From Streptomyces violaceoruber (lineage in GTDB: Bacteria > Actinomycetota > Actinomycetes > Streptomycetales > Streptomycetaceae): DNA of 64,000 nucleotides. Of the stretch, positions 41,335 to 50,767 are shown in pieces (position 1 is the stretch's first letter; each line of letters opens with the position of its first letter). A program made the position numbers and the translations under genes. The stretch spans positions 8,308,001 through 8,372,000 of the forward strand of contig NZ_CP137734.1 of NCBI RefSeq assembly GCF_033406955.1. The letters are read 5' to 3'. Below the pieces are notes generated by a model that did no database searches, was not told the DNA's origin, and saw only the letters and a program-made list of their open reading frames with translations.

Positions 41335-42804
41335 ATGGCCGCACCGCATGCGACCGTAGGCAGTCGGCCGGACCGGGCCGTGCTGCTCACGGTGACCTGC
41401 CTGGGGCAGTTCATGGTGCTGCTCGACAACACGATCGTCGGAGCGGCACTGCCCGATATGCGGGAGGGCCTGCACACGCAGCTGACCGGACTGCAATGGA
41501 TCGTGGACGCCTACGTACTGCTGGTCGCCATGCTGCTGCTGTCCGGCGGGGTCTTCGCCGACCGGTTCGGCCGCAAGCGGGTGTACCTGAGCGGTGTGGC
41601 CGTGTTCACCGTCGCGTCGTTGCTGTGCAGCCTCGCGCCCTCACTGGGCTGGCTGGTCGTCGGCCGGATGCTGCAGGGCATCGGGGCCGCGGCGCTGAGC
41701 CCGGCCTCGCTGGCCCTGCTCGCCGCCGCCCACCCCGTGCCGCAGGAACGGGTCCGGGCGATCGGGCTGTGGGCCGGAATCAGTGGAATCGGTCTGGCCG
41801 CGGGCCCCGTCGCCGGGGGCGTACTGACGGACGCCTTCGGCTGGCCCGCCATCTTCCTCGTGAACCTGCCCATCGGCGTGGTTCTGCTGCTGGTCGGCCT
41901 GCGCCACCTCGGCGAGTCCCGCAACCCCGGCGCGCCCGCGATCGACGTCCCGGGCACGGTGCTGTCCGTGCTGGCCGTGGGGGTGCTGACCTACGGGCTG
42001 ATCGAGGGAGGTGCCCGCGGCTGGACCTCCCCGGTCATCCTCGGCAGCTTCGCCACCGCGGTGATCCTCCTCGCCGCCTTCGTCGCCGTCGAAGCCCGCC
42101 GCGACGCTCCGATGCTGCCGCTGCGGCTGTTGCGGCAGCGCCTGTTCACCGTGTCCAACACCGCCATGGTCGTGGTGGGGTTCGCGCTCATGGGTTCGTC
42201 GTTCTTCTTCTCCCAGTTCTTCGTGTACGTCCAGGGCAGCTCGGTCCTGCGCGCCGGCCTGCAGACCCTGCCGATGTCCGTGGCCATGGTGGTCGTCAGC
42301 CCGTACGCGGGCCGGCTCGCCGCCCGGTACGGCTTCCGCATCGTGGTCACCGCCGGCCTCGCCCTGGCCGCCCTGGGACTGCTGGCGCTCGGCACGGTGC
42401 ACGCCGACACCGGCTACGGAAACGTGTGGTGGCGGCTGGGCCTCGCCGGCGCCGGCTTCGCCCTGGCCATGTCCCCGCTGACCGGCGCCGCCATCCAAGC
42501 GGTCAGCCCGCACGAAGGCGGCCTCGCGTCCGGCATCAGCAGCACCACCCGGCAGATCGGCGCGGTGCTCGGCGTCGCGGTGCTCGGAGCCGTCGTCCGC
42601 ACCCGGCAGTCGGACGGCACCTCCTTCGAGACCGGCCTCAACAGCGCCTTCCTCGTGGCCGGCACCATCACCGCGGCCGCCGCCGTGTTCACCGGCCTGT
42701 GGCTGACGAGGTCCAGGCCCGCCAAGGACGCCACGTCCCCCGCACCCGCCCCCGGCGCCACCCCGGTCACCTCCCCGAACGGGGCCTCCACGCACAGCCG
42801 TTGA
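41335..42804 (+). CDS. DHA2-family MFS multidrug exporter
   Basis: This 489-residue permease has about fourteen TM segments, the EmrB/QacA-type drug:H+ antiporter layout. The TM1 region carries the DHA2 pattern (LGQFMVLLDNTIVGAALP, Asp near residue 24). Motif A is LSGGVFADRFGRKRVYL after TM2, and GAAALSPASLALL plus GLAAGPVAGGVLTDAFGWPAIFLVN lie in TM4 to TM6. The ATG at 41335 follows GGAGGGGGATCCC. It is divergent from its presumed TetR repressor and followed 146 bp later by a CatB-type acetyltransferase gene, so the module probably exports and inactivates an antimicrobial. The substrate is not readable from sequence. Confidence 0.93.
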   Translation: MAAPHATVGSRPDRAVLLTVTCLGQFMVLLDNTIVGAALPDMREGLHTQLTGLQWIVDAYVLLVAMLLLSGGVFADRFGRKRVYLSGVAVFTVASLLCSLAPSLGWLVVGRMLQGIGAAALSPASLALLAAAHPVPQERVRAIGLWAGISGIGLAAGPVAGGVLTDAFGWPAIFLVNLPIGVVLLLVGLRHLGESRNPGAPAIDVPGTVLSVLAVGVLTYGLIEGGARGWTSPVILGSFATAVILLAAFVAVEARRDAPMLPLRLLRQRLFTVSNTAMVVVGFALMGSSFFFSQFFVYVQGSSVLRAGLQTLPMSVAMVVVSPYAGRLAARYGFRIVVTAGLALAALGLLALGTVHADTGYGNVWWRLGLAGAGFALAMSPLTGAAIQAVSPHEGGLASGISSTTRQIGAVLGVAVLGAVVRTRQSDGTSFETGLNSAFLVAGTITAAAAVFTGLWLTRSRPAKDATSPAPAPGATPVTSPNGASTHSR

Positions 42805-42950
42805 CCACGACAATCGCCTCGACCGGCAGGACGCGCCCCATCCGGAGAACGCCTGCAACCCCACCGGGCCAGGGTCATCCGGCCCCGACCCCGCGACCTC
42901 CCGCCCGGGGCGGTGCACACCGCCCCGCAACCACGCAAAGGACCCCGGCC

Positions 42951-43604
42951 TTGTCCCCTGACCCGACCACCCTGCACCCGCTGCCCGCCCACGAGCGCGT
43001 GGTGTTCCTCAACCCGCTGGTCACCTCTCCGAACATCACCGTGGGCGAGTACACCTACTACGACGACCCCGACGGCGCCACGGACTTCGAGCACCGCAAC
43101 GTCCTCTACGCCTACGGGCCGGAGCGCCTCACCATCGGCAAGTACTGCGCGATCGCCACCGGCACCACCTTCCTGATGGCCGGTGCCGAGCACCCGACGA
43201 TGGGGGTGTCGACGTACCCGTTCACCATGTTCGGCGGCCGGTGGGCCGAGCAGACGCTGGACATCGTCACCGCCATGCCCAGCCGCGGCGACACCGTCGT
43301 CGGAAACGACGTCTGGTTCGGTTACCGGGCGACCGTCATGCCGGGCGTACGGATCGGCGACGGCGCCATCATCGCGGCCGGCGCCGTGGTGACCGCCGAC
43401 GTTCCGCCCTACACGATCGTCGGCGGCAACCCGGCCAGACCGATCAGGCAGCGCTACGACGCCGCCGACATCGAGCGGCTGCGGCGCGCGGCCTGGTGGG
43501 ACTGGCCCGCCGACCTGGTCACCGAACACGCGCGCACCATCATGGCCGGAACCCCGGCGGACATCGCGCGCATCGCCACCGGGCTGGGACGGACGGCCCC
43601 TTGA
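42951..43604 (+). CDS. CatB/Vat-type hexapeptide O-acetyltransferase
   Basis: This 217-residue left-handed beta-helix acyltransferase resembles the xenobiotic (CatB/VatD) class that acetylates chloramphenicol or streptogramin A. Hexapeptide-type repeats appear as LTIGKYCAIATGTTF, VVGNDVWFGYRATVMPGVRIGDGAII and AAGAVVTADVPPYTIVGGNPARPIRQRY. The catalytic His lies in AGAEHPTMGVSTYPF near residue 76. The TTG at 42951 is chosen because it follows AAAGGA by eight bases. A C-rich 146-bp gap separates it from the MFS gene, so it is probably on the same transcript. Substrate range is not established; a naturally encoded sugar or nucleotide acceptor is an alternative. Confidence 0.9.
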   Translation: MSPDPTTLHPLPAHERVVFLNPLVTSPNITVGEYTYYDDPDGATDFEHRNVLYAYGPERLTIGKYCAIATGTTFLMAGAEHPTMGVSTYPFTMFGGRWAEQTLDIVTAMPSRGDTVVGNDVWFGYRATVMPGVRIGDGAIIAAGAVVTADVPPYTIVGGNPARPIRQRYDAADIERLRRAAWWDWPADLVTEHARTIMAGTPADIARIATGLGRTAP

Positions 43605-43686
43605 ACCACGTGTGAGCCGATGGCCGGTCGGCACCTCGACCACGTGCGGCACGGCCCCGGCGCCGCGACCGCCGGAACGTCCCGGC

Positions 43687-46077
43687 TCACTCGGCTCGGG
43701 CACGGGCAGCCGGCTCCTGCTCGACCACGGAGCGCAGGCGCCGCGTGTGGTCCAGATGCCGTTCGACTCCGGTCAGTGCGACCCTCGCGGTCAGCCGTGG
43801 GTCCGCGCTGGAGGCGGCCAGCCTCAGCTCCAGCGCGCCCGGTTCGACCACACGCCGTCCGTCGCGTCCGGTGAACGAGGCGAGATCGGCCGGGACGGTG
43901 ACACGCAGCCGCCGGGCCTCACCGGGCTCCAGGTCGACCCGGGCGTAGCCGACGAGCCGCTGCACCGGCTGGACGACGGAGGCGACCGGGTCGTGCAGAT
44001 AGAGCTGGACGACCTCGGTCCCGGACCGCCCGCCGGTGTTGCGGACGGTGAAGGTGAGGGTGAACTCGCCGTCCGTCGGTGCCTCCTGGAGGTCCACGCT
44101 CAGGTCCGTCCAGTCGAACCGGGTATAGGACAGGCCGTGACCGAAGGGGAACGCGGGTGTCGGGTCGATGCTGGACACCTCGCCGGCGTGGGCGAGCTTC
44201 GCTCCGAGGTAGGTGGCCGGCTGGGACCCCGGCCCGCGCGGCACCCCCACCGGGAGCCGCCCGGACGGGTTGACGCGGCCGCTGAGCACACCGGCGATCG
44301 CGTGGGTGCCTTCCTCACCGGGAAAGAAGGACTGCACGATCGCCGCGGACTCCTCGACGGCACGGCCGAGGGAGTACGGTCGTCCCGCGAGCAGCACGGT
44401 GACCAAGGGCGTCCCCAGGTCCAGCAGGGCGTCGAGCAACCGCTGCTGTGCCCCGGGCAGTGCCAGCGTCTCGACGTCGCAGCCTTCCCCACTGGTGCCC
44501 CGCCCGAAGAGCCCGGCGCGGTCGCCGAGCACCACCAGAGCGATGTCGGCCTCGCGTGCCACCCGGACGGCCTCGGGGAGGCCGGTGAGATCCCCGTCGT
44601 CGACGCCGGTGCCGCGGGCGACCGTGATCCGAGCGTCGGGGAACTCGGCGGCGAGCGCCACCCGCAGCGTGGGCAGCTCGATGCCGTGCGGGGTCCCGGG
44701 GTACCGGACGCCGATGTGCTGGGGAAAGGAATAGCAGCCCAGTACGGCGACGGCCTCGTCGGCGTTGGGGCCGAGCAGGGCGATGCGGCGCGGCCTCGCG
44801 AGCGGCAGCGTGCCGTCGTTGCTCAACAGCACGACGGCTTCCTCGGCCACCGTGCGGGCCAGTGCGCGGTTCGCCGGACTGTCCAGGCCGATCCGGCCGC
44901 GCAGGGCCGCCGGATCGTCGAGGTCTGCCCCTTCGAGCGCGGCCGGCAGGGGGTTCCAGTCCGGATCGAGCAGGCCGAGCCGCGCCTTCTGGGTGAGTGT
45001 CCGGCGAAGGGCCCGGTCGACCAACGTCTCCGGGACACGGCCGTCGGCGACGGCCTCCGCCAGGGGCGCGCCGTATGTCTTGACGCCGGGCAGTTCGACG
45101 TCGACGCCCGCCCGCAGCGCCAGACCGGCGGCGTCGGCCCACTCGGCCGCCACACCGTGCAGGGTCTTGAGGAAGGCGATGGCGAAGTAGTCGGCGACGA
45201 CGGTGCCGTCGAAGCCCCACGTGTCGCGCAGCAGCCCGGTGAGCAGTTCTTCGTCGGCCGCGGAGGGGACGCCGTCGGTGTCGGTGTAGGCGTTCATCAC
45301 CGACCGTGCGCCGCCTTCACGGATCGCCATCTCGAAGGGGGGCAGCAGGACGTCGGCGCGCTCCCGCGGGCCCATGGAGGAGGGAGCGAGGTTGCGTCCG
45401 GCGCGAGAGGCCGAGTACCCGACGAAGTGCTTGAGGGTGGCGACGATCCCGGCCGACTCGAGACCCCGCACGTACGCGGTGCCGATGGTGCCGACGAGGT
45501 ACGGGTCCTCGCCGATGGTCTCCTCGACCCGGCCCCAGCGGGCGTCGCGGACCACGTCCAGGACGGGCGCGAGCCCCTGGTGAACGCCGACGGCACGCAT
45601 GTCCCGCCCGATGGCCGAGGCCATGCGCCCCACCGTGTCGGGGTCGAAGGTGGCACCCCAGGACAGCGGGACGGGGTAGGCCGTCGCACCCCAGGCGGCG
45701 AAGCCGGCCAGACACTCGTCGTGCGCGAGAGCGGGGATGCCGAACCGGTTCGTGGCGGCGATCCGGGCCTGGGTGCGGGCCAGGGAGAGCGCACCCAGGG
45801 CGGGGTCGACCGGGACGGTGCCGAAGGGCCGGGTCAGCTGGCCCAGTCCGGTGGGCAGGAGCGCGTCGAGATCGACGGCCTCCTCCATGTCGTGCTGGTG
45901 GGGCGCCACTTCACCGCCCTCGTCGGAGGCGCCCACCCAGACTCCGTACAGCTGGGCGGTCTTCTCCCGCAGGGTCATCGCGTCGATCAGGGCGTCGACT
46001 CTCGCGGCGACGGAAGCAGTGGTGTCGTTCCAGGGGGAGACTTCGGCGGTGTGGTCTACGGTCACGTCGGCGTTCAC
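43687..46077 (-). CDS. GH3 beta-glycosidase with fibronectin III-like domain
   Basis: This 796-residue glycoside hydrolase family 3 enzyme hydrolyses beta-linked glucosides, xylosides or N-acetylglucosaminides. The N-terminal TIM barrel has GRVEETIGEDPYLVG, KHFVGYSASRAGRN and the nucleophile Asp in FDGTVVADYFAIAF near residue 280. The second domain has EEAVVLLSNDGTLPL. The C-terminal 110 residues form a fibronectin-like domain ending LELRLAASSADPRL. No signal peptide is seen, so it works in the cytoplasm on imported oligosaccharide. The GTG at 46077 follows GGGAGGGAAA; one at 46089 is less well placed. It lies 115 bp downstream of the permease of a sugar ABC system, completing an uptake-and-hydrolysis operon. 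Confidence 0.93.
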   Translation of the reverse strand: MNADVTVDHTAEVSPWNDTTASVAARVDALIDAMTLREKTAQLYGVWVGASDEGGEVAPHQHDMEEAVDLDALLPTGLGQLTRPFGTVPVDPALGALSLARTQARIAATNRFGIPALAHDECLAGFAAWGATAYPVPLSWGATFDPDTVGRMASAIGRDMRAVGVHQGLAPVLDVVRDARWGRVEETIGEDPYLVGTIGTAYVRGLESAGIVATLKHFVGYSASRAGRNLAPSSMGPRERADVLLPPFEMAIREGGARSVMNAYTDTDGVPSAADEELLTGLLRDTWGFDGTVVADYFAIAFLKTLHGVAAEWADAAGLALRAGVDVELPGVKTYGAPLAEAVADGRVPETLVDRALRRTLTQKARLGLLDPDWNPLPAALEGADLDDPAALRGRIGLDSPANRALARTVAEEAVVLLSNDGTLPLARPRRIALLGPNADEAVAVLGCYSFPQHIGVRYPGTPHGIELPTLRVALAAEFPDARITVARGTGVDDGDLTGLPEAVRVAREADIALVVLGDRAGLFGRGTSGEGCDVETLALPGAQQRLLDALLDLGTPLVTVLLAGRPYSLGRAVEESAAIVQSFFPGEEGTHAIAGVLSGRVNPSGRLPVGVPRGPGSQPATYLGAKLAHAGEVSSIDPTPAFPFGHGLSYTRFDWTDLSVDLQEAPTDGEFTLTFTVRNTGGRSGTEVVQLYLHDPVASVVQPVQRLVGYARVDLEPGEARRLRVTVPADLASFTGRDGRRVVEPGALELRLAASSADPRLTARVALTGVERHLDHTRRLRSVVEQEPAARARAE

Positions 46078-46192
46078 TTTCCCTCCCACGGCCCGCGGGC
46101 CCCCGACCGGGGCGCGACGGGCGAACAGGTGGACGTGCAGGATTCGACGCGGGACGGGGCGCGTCCGGGTCGCCGGTCGGCATCGGTGTCGG

Positions 46193-47089
46193 TCAACGGC
46201 TGAACCCGGCGGTCAGACCGCTCAGCAGTTGGCGGCGGCCGAACGCGTAGAGGATCAGGACGGGCAGTGTGGTGAGGACGACAGCGGCGAGTACGGCGGG
46301 GACGTTGACCCCGTACTGGCCCTGGAAGGTCCACAGCGCGAGCGGCAGGGTCCGGCGCTCCGGACTCTGGGTGAGCACCAACGGCAGCAGGAACCCGTTC
46401 CATATGGTCAGGGCGTTGAAGATGGTCACGGTCAGGATGGCCGGTCGGGTGAGCGGCGCCGCCAGCCGCCACATCGTCGTCCATTCGGTGGCGCCGTCGA
46501 CCCTCATCGAGTCGAACAGTTCCTTGGGCACGTCGCGGACGAAATTGGCGAGTACCAGCACCGAGAGCGGGACGGCAAACGCGATGGACGGGAGGATCAG
46601 CGCCGGCAAGCTGTCGTACAGCTGCAGTTTGATGATGATCAGGTAGACCGGGATGACCGTCGCCTGCAGCGGGATGGCCAGACCCATGAGGAAGAGCCCG
46701 TTCATCGCGCGCAGCACCCGCAGGTGGCGGCCACGGACGATCGCGTAGGCCGCCATGAAGGAGCAGACGACCGCCGGCACCACGGCGCCCGCGGTGACCA
46801 CGACGCTGTTCAGGAAGTAGCGGAGGAAGTCGGACTCGACGACCAGCCGGTAGTTGTCCAGTGTCGGGTCGCCCGGGGGCACCAGCGGGTTGCTCGCGTA
46901 GTAGTGGCTCTGGGCCTTGAGGCTGGTGATGAGCGTCCAGTACAGAGGTACGGCGACGACGACGAGCCAGAGCCATCCGGCCAGCCCGCCCACCCAGTTG
47001 CGACGGCGGGCCGGCCGGGAGGAGCGGCGTTGCCGGTCGCGGGGAGAGGTCCCGGGAGGGCGTCGTGCCTCGGGCAGTGTGGTGGTCAC
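46193..47089 (-). CDS. Sugar ABC transporter permease, MalG-type
   Basis: This 298-residue inner-membrane permease of a carbohydrate ABC importer (CUT1 type) has six hydrophobic segments. It carries the EAA-like coupling loop DGATEWTTMWRLAAPLTRPAIL near residue 200, the motif that contacts the ATPase. An N-terminal Arg-rich tail precedes TM1 (GWLWLVVVAVPLYWTLITS). The GTG at 47089 is one base past the stop of the partner permease, so the two are co-translated. It functions with the binding protein and the other permease encoded upstream and must use an ATPase from elsewhere, probably a shared MsiK-type protein known from Streptomyces. Confidence 0.93.
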   Translation of the reverse strand: MTTTLPEARRPPGTSPRDRQRRSSRPARRRNWVGGLAGWLWLVVVAVPLYWTLITSLKAQSHYYASNPLVPPGDPTLDNYRLVVESDFLRYFLNSVVVTAGAVVPAVVCSFMAAYAIVRGRHLRVLRAMNGLFLMGLAIPLQATVIPVYLIIIKLQLYDSLPALILPSIAFAVPLSVLVLANFVRDVPKELFDSMRVDGATEWTTMWRLAAPLTRPAILTVTIFNALTIWNGFLLPLVLTQSPERRTLPLALWTFQGQYGVNVPAVLAAVVLTTLPVLILYAFGRRQLLSGLTAGFSR

Positions 47090-47090
47090 T

Positions 47091-47993
47091 TCAGGCCCCC
47101 TCTAGCTGGCTCGCGCCGGCGTCCCGGCCGCCGAGCCGGCGCAGCAGCAGGGCGAGGGCCAGCCCCACCAGGACCAGGATGACCGCGATGACGCTGGCCG
47201 GTCCCATGAGACTTGCCTGGAACCCCCGCTTGTACATGTCCAGGGCCAGGACCCGGGTGGCGTCCCCGGGACCGCCCTCGGTCAGGACGAAGATGAGATC
47301 GAAGAAGGTCAGCGACCCGACCACCATCAGCGTGGACGAGGTGATGACGGTGTACTTCAGCTGGGGCAGCGTGATGCTGAAGAACTGCCGGATCCGTCCG
47401 GCCCCGTCCACCTGGGCCGCCTCGTACAGAGACTTGGGTATCTGCTGGACACCGCCCTGGTAGATCAGGGAGTGGAACGGCACGAACTGCCAGGAGACGA
47501 CGAAGACGACGACTCCGAAGGCGAGTCCCGGCCGCCCCAGCCAGTCCTGGCTGAGCAGGGGGAGCTTCAGCCCGGCGCCAAGTCCGAAGTTGGGGTCCAG
47601 CAAGGCCTTGTACGCGATCGCGATCGCCGCGGAGCTGAGCATCAGAGGGACGAAGTACACCACGCCCAGCACCGCGCGGTAGCGTTGGCGGCCGGCGAGG
47701 AACGTGCCGAGCAGAATACTCAGCGGTGTCTGGACGGCCCACGACACCGCCATCACCATGAAGGTCACCCAGAGGGCGTGCGGCAGCCGGGGGTCGGTGA
47801 GCACGGCACGCCAACTGGCCAGCCCCGACGGGTGGATGGCGCCGATCCCGTCCCAGGTGGTGAAGCTCAGCGCGAAGACACCGACGAGCGGGATCACGGC
47901 GAAGCCGACGAAGAGCACCAGCGCCGGTGTCGCCAGCCAGGGCAGGATGCTGCGCTGTCGGCGACCTGGTGGACGGCCCGTGAGCGAGCTCAT
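47091..47993 (-). CDS. Sugar ABC transporter permease, MalF-type
   Basis: This 300-residue permease of the same CUT1 importer has six TM segments, a short N-terminal tail (SSLTGRPPGRRQRSILPWL) and the coupling loop with DGAGRIRQFFSITLPQLKYTVI near residue 200. An opening IPLVGVFALSFTTWDG segment after TM1 is typical. The ATG at 47993 overlaps the stop of the binding-protein gene by four bases (ATGA), so translation is coupled. With its partner it forms the membrane channel for the sugar delivered by the binding protein. Confidence 0.93.
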   Translation of the reverse strand: MSSLTGRPPGRRQRSILPWLATPALVLFVGFAVIPLVGVFALSFTTWDGIGAIHPSGLASWRAVLTDPRLPHALWVTFMVMAVSWAVQTPLSILLGTFLAGRQRYRAVLGVVYFVPLMLSSAAIAIAYKALLDPNFGLGAGLKLPLLSQDWLGRPGLAFGVVVFVVSWQFVPFHSLIYQGGVQQIPKSLYEAAQVDGAGRIRQFFSITLPQLKYTVITSSTLMVVGSLTFFDLIFVLTEGGPGDATRVLALDMYKRGFQASLMGPASVIAVILVLVGLALALLLRRLGGRDAGASQLEGA

Positions 47994-49300
47994 GTGCCGA
48001 TGACCGCGTTGAGGTTGCCGGCGAACTGCTCGGGCGAGATGGACAGTTGGAACAGCTTGACGATGCTGTCCAGCAGGGTCTCGGCGGCCGTCGGACTGAG
48101 GGCCTGGTCCCAGGACTGCACAAACGTCCTGGCCTCGCTGGCGATACCGTAGTTGACCTGGAGGAAGTCGGCGCTCTTGGAGGCGGCCAGCAGCTTCTCC
48201 GTGCCCAGCCGCACGGGGACCGACCCGTTGTCGATCCACGCCTTCACCTCGGCGTCCTGGAGGACACCGGTGGCGAAGAAGTCCTTGGCGATCTTCTTCT
48301 CCTCGTCGGTGGCCTTCGAGGAGATGGACAGGTACTGGGCGGGATTGCCGACCGCGTTGCTCGGATCACCCTTTCCGCCGTCGACGGGCGGGAAGTTCAT
48401 GTAGCCCAGTCCGCCGCTGGAGACGAAGTCTCCGCCGTCGGCCTGCTGGATGCCGTACGACCACGCACCGTGCAGCATCATCGCGGCCCTGCCGGTGTAC
48501 AGCAGCGCCTGGTCGGCGTTGGAGTCCGCGGTGATGGAGGAGAAGCCCTTGATGAACCCGTCGGCCCTGACCAACTCCTGCACCTTGGTCAGCGCGGTGA
48601 TGGCGTCGGGATGGGACCAGGCGTCCTTCTCGCCCTCGATGACGGCCTGGAAGACCTCGGGACCGCCGATGCGGTCGAACAGGAACTCCAGCCACATCAT
48701 GTTCGTCCACCGGGACTGGCCGCCGAGGGAGAGCGGCGCTATGCCCTTGGCGTTGAACCTGGGCACCAGCGCCATGAGGTCGTCCCAGGACTCCGGCGGC
48801 TCTACGCCGACCTGGTCGAAGACCTTCTTGTTGTAGTAGAGGATGATCGGCTGCACGGTCTCGCACGGCATTGCGTAGATCTTGCCGTCGACGGTCGCCG
48901 CGCCGAACGACGAGGGGAACAGCCCCTTCTTGACCTCGGCGTGCTCGTCGAACCACGACGTGAGGTCTTCGACCTGGCCCGCTTCCGCGTAGGTGCGCAG
49001 GGTCCCGCCGCCCCAGCCCCAGATGATGGTGGGCGCCCGACCGGCACCGATGGCCGTCTTGATCTTCGTCTTGTAGGCGTCGTTCTGGAACGTCGTGTCG
49101 TCGATCCGGTCGTCGGGGCGGGCCTTGTTGAACGCGTCCACCGCGCCGGCTCGGACGCCTTCCTGCGGCTGGCCGTTCAGATACCAGTACGTGGCCCCGC
49201 CATCGCTCTTGCCGGGGCCGGACGAACCGCAGGCCGCCAGTGCCGCGGAGACCGGCACAGTGGCGGCCAGGCCGAGGAGGGTACGTCGGGAGAGCGCCAT
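47990..49300 (-). CDS. Sugar-binding lipoprotein of the ABC transporter
   Basis: This 436-residue extracellular solute-binding protein of the CUT1 type has a lipoprotein signal with a twin-arginine start (SRRTLLGLAATVPVSAALAAC, lipobox Ala-Ala-Cys). The mature part shows the family pattern, with GAVDAFNKARPDDRI, TIIWGWGGGTLRTYAEAGQVEDL, IYAMPCETVQPIILYYNKKVFD and a GLGYMNFPPVDGG closing segment. It captures an oligosaccharide (a beta-glucoside or xyloside would fit the GH3 enzyme in the operon) outside the cell. The ATG at 49300 follows GGAG; the upstream frame is non-coding. First gene of the operon and divergent from a LacI gene. Confidence 0.93.
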   Translation of the reverse strand: MALSRRTLLGLAATVPVSAALAACGSSGPGKSDGGATYWYLNGQPQEGVRAGAVDAFNKARPDDRIDDTTFQNDAYKTKIKTAIGAGRAPTIIWGWGGGTLRTYAEAGQVEDLTSWFDEHAEVKKGLFPSSFGAATVDGKIYAMPCETVQPIILYYNKKVFDQVGVEPPESWDDLMALVPRFNAKGIAPLSLGGQSRWTNMMWLEFLFDRIGGPEVFQAVIEGEKDAWSHPDAITALTKVQELVRADGFIKGFSSITADSNADQALLYTGRAAMMLHGAWSYGIQQADGGDFVSSGGLGYMNFPPVDGGKGDPSNAVGNPAQYLSISSKATDEEKKIAKDFFATGVLQDAEVKAWIDNGSVPVRLGTEKLLAASKSADFLQVNYGIASEARTFVQSWDQALSPTAAETLLDSIVKLFQLSISPEQFAGNLNAVIGT

Positions 49301-49345
49301 GTCTTTTCTCCGCACTCGAGAGCCGCCGGCTTCTCGTGAGTCGTG

Positions 49346-49468
49346 GTGAAAGATTTTCGAAACAGCCTTCTCCGAGCTCTGTTCGTGCAAGTTAGGTTTC
49401 GGGCTGACGGCATGTCAAGGCCAGTGACAACGCCCGATAGGTTCTCGTGAGACTCGAAATTGTTTCGA
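49346..49468. promoter_or_regulatory. Two LacI-type operator sites
   Basis: Site 2 (49454-49468) is a dyad, TCGAAA and TTTCGA around TTG. Site 1 (49346-49360), GTGAAA and TTTCGA around GAT, is an imperfect copy about 108 bp away, 45 bp from the binding-protein start. TCGAAA-type palindromes are typical for LacI regulators, and the gene at 49634 is the natural partner. Two spaced sites could support looping. Confidence 0.55.
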
Positions 49469-49633
49469 AAATGCTTGACTGAGGGTAGGCAGGCCAGGCG
49501 GTGATCCCCGCTCGGGTGCCGTCGTGGCCGGTCGGGGCTCGTGGCGGGGGTGCCGTACTGTTGACCGGTTCCACCCGCGTCGCCGGCCCGACGGCGACTC
49601 ACCACACCGGTGGACGTATACGGGAGGGGACCG

Positions 49634-50662
49634 ATGCGACCGAGCGCGAGACGCACCACTTTGGCGGACATCGCCCAAGCGGCCGGGGTCTCCGTGGCGA
49701 CCGTGTCCAAAGTGGTGAACGGCCGCGGTGACGTGGCGCCGCGGACCCGCGCCCGGGTGCAGGAGCTGCTGCACGACCACGACTACCTCGCCCCGGTGTT
49801 CCGGCACGGCGGGCCCGTCGAAAGCCCGACCATCGAGGTGCAGTTCCAGGGCAGCCTGAAGTCGTACGTCGCCGAAACCCTGGAAGGGATCATCGACTCC
49901 GCCTCCGAACTGGGGGCTTCGGTGGTGATCAGCAAGGCGTCCCGCGCCCCGCACTGGGCCCGGGACCTGGTCTCCGCCGGACGTCGTGCCGTCATCGCGG
50001 TCACCAGCGTGTACACCTCGGCGCACCTGAACGAACTGGCCCGGTCCGGGCTGCCGCTGGTCGTGCTGGATCCCCTGCACCTGCCGGACAGCCGGGTGAA
50101 CAGCGTCGGGGCCACCAACTTCGCCGGCGGTCTGGCCGCGACGCAGCACCTGCTCTCCCTGGGGCACCGCCGGGTCGCCTATCTCGGCGGACCCGCCATG
50201 GCCGTGTGCAACCAGGCACGCATGCACGGCTACCGCGCCGCCATGGAGGCGGAAGGGGCCCGGGTGCCCGAGGCCTACGCCCGGCCGGGAGAGTTCACCT
50301 ACGAGTCGGGACTGCTCGGAGCCACGGCGCTGTTGGGCCTGGACGAGCCACCGACGGCGATCTTCGCGGGCAACGACGAGATCGCCGTCGGGGTCGTCGA
50401 GACCGCCCGGGGCCGGGGCCTGCGCGTCCCGGAAGACCTGAGCGTGGTCGGTTTCGACGACACGAGCCTCGCCCGGATGGCCTCACCGCCCCTCACCACC
50501 GTGCGCCAGCCGCTGCGGGAGATGGGCGGCGCCGCCCTGCGTACCGCGCTCCGACTCGCCAACGGCGAGAAGGTCGAGTCCCACCACATCGAGCTCGCCA
50601 CCGAACTCGTGGTACGCGCCTCGACGGCGCCGCCACCCGAAGAGTCCTTGGAGCGCGGGTGA
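49634..50662 (+). CDS. LacI-family transcriptional regulator
   Basis: This 342-residue regulator has the LacI helix-turn-helix at the N-terminus (TTLADIAQAAGVSVATVSKVVNG, hinge helix AS in RTRARVQELLHDHDY). A periplasmic-binding-protein-like effector domain follows (GLAATQHLLSLGHRRVAYLGG, IFAGNDEIAVGVVETARGRG, VPEDLSVVGFDDT). The ATG at 49634 follows GGAGGGGACCG. Divergent from the sugar ABC/GH3 operon and associated with two LacI-type operators, it most likely represses that operon until a sugar binds. It is followed by a decayed epoxide hydrolase. Confidence 0.93.
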   Translation: MRPSARRTTLADIAQAAGVSVATVSKVVNGRGDVAPRTRARVQELLHDHDYLAPVFRHGGPVESPTIEVQFQGSLKSYVAETLEGIIDSASELGASVVISKASRAPHWARDLVSAGRRAVIAVTSVYTSAHLNELARSGLPLVVLDPLHLPDSRVNSVGATNFAGGLAATQHLLSLGHRRVAYLGGPAMAVCNQARMHGYRAAMEAEGARVPEAYARPGEFTYESGLLGATALLGLDEPPTAIFAGNDEIAVGVVETARGRGLRVPEDLSVVGFDDTSLARMASPPLTTVRQPLREMGGAALRTALRLANGEKVESHHIELATELVVRASTAPPPEESLERG

Positions 50663-50767
50663 CCGCGGACATCGGCCAGCTCATTGAGGACGGCGACCAT
50701 GTCGCTGCGGTAGACGCCGGTGCGGCGGCCGAGCCCGGCCTGGCTGGCGGCGCCGGCTTCGGCCGGG

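Noticed and set aside
43612..46203. Plus-strand 863-codon frame antisense to the GH3 gene
   Set aside because: Antisense shadow; the sense strand has a complete GH3 protein with the nucleophile Asp.
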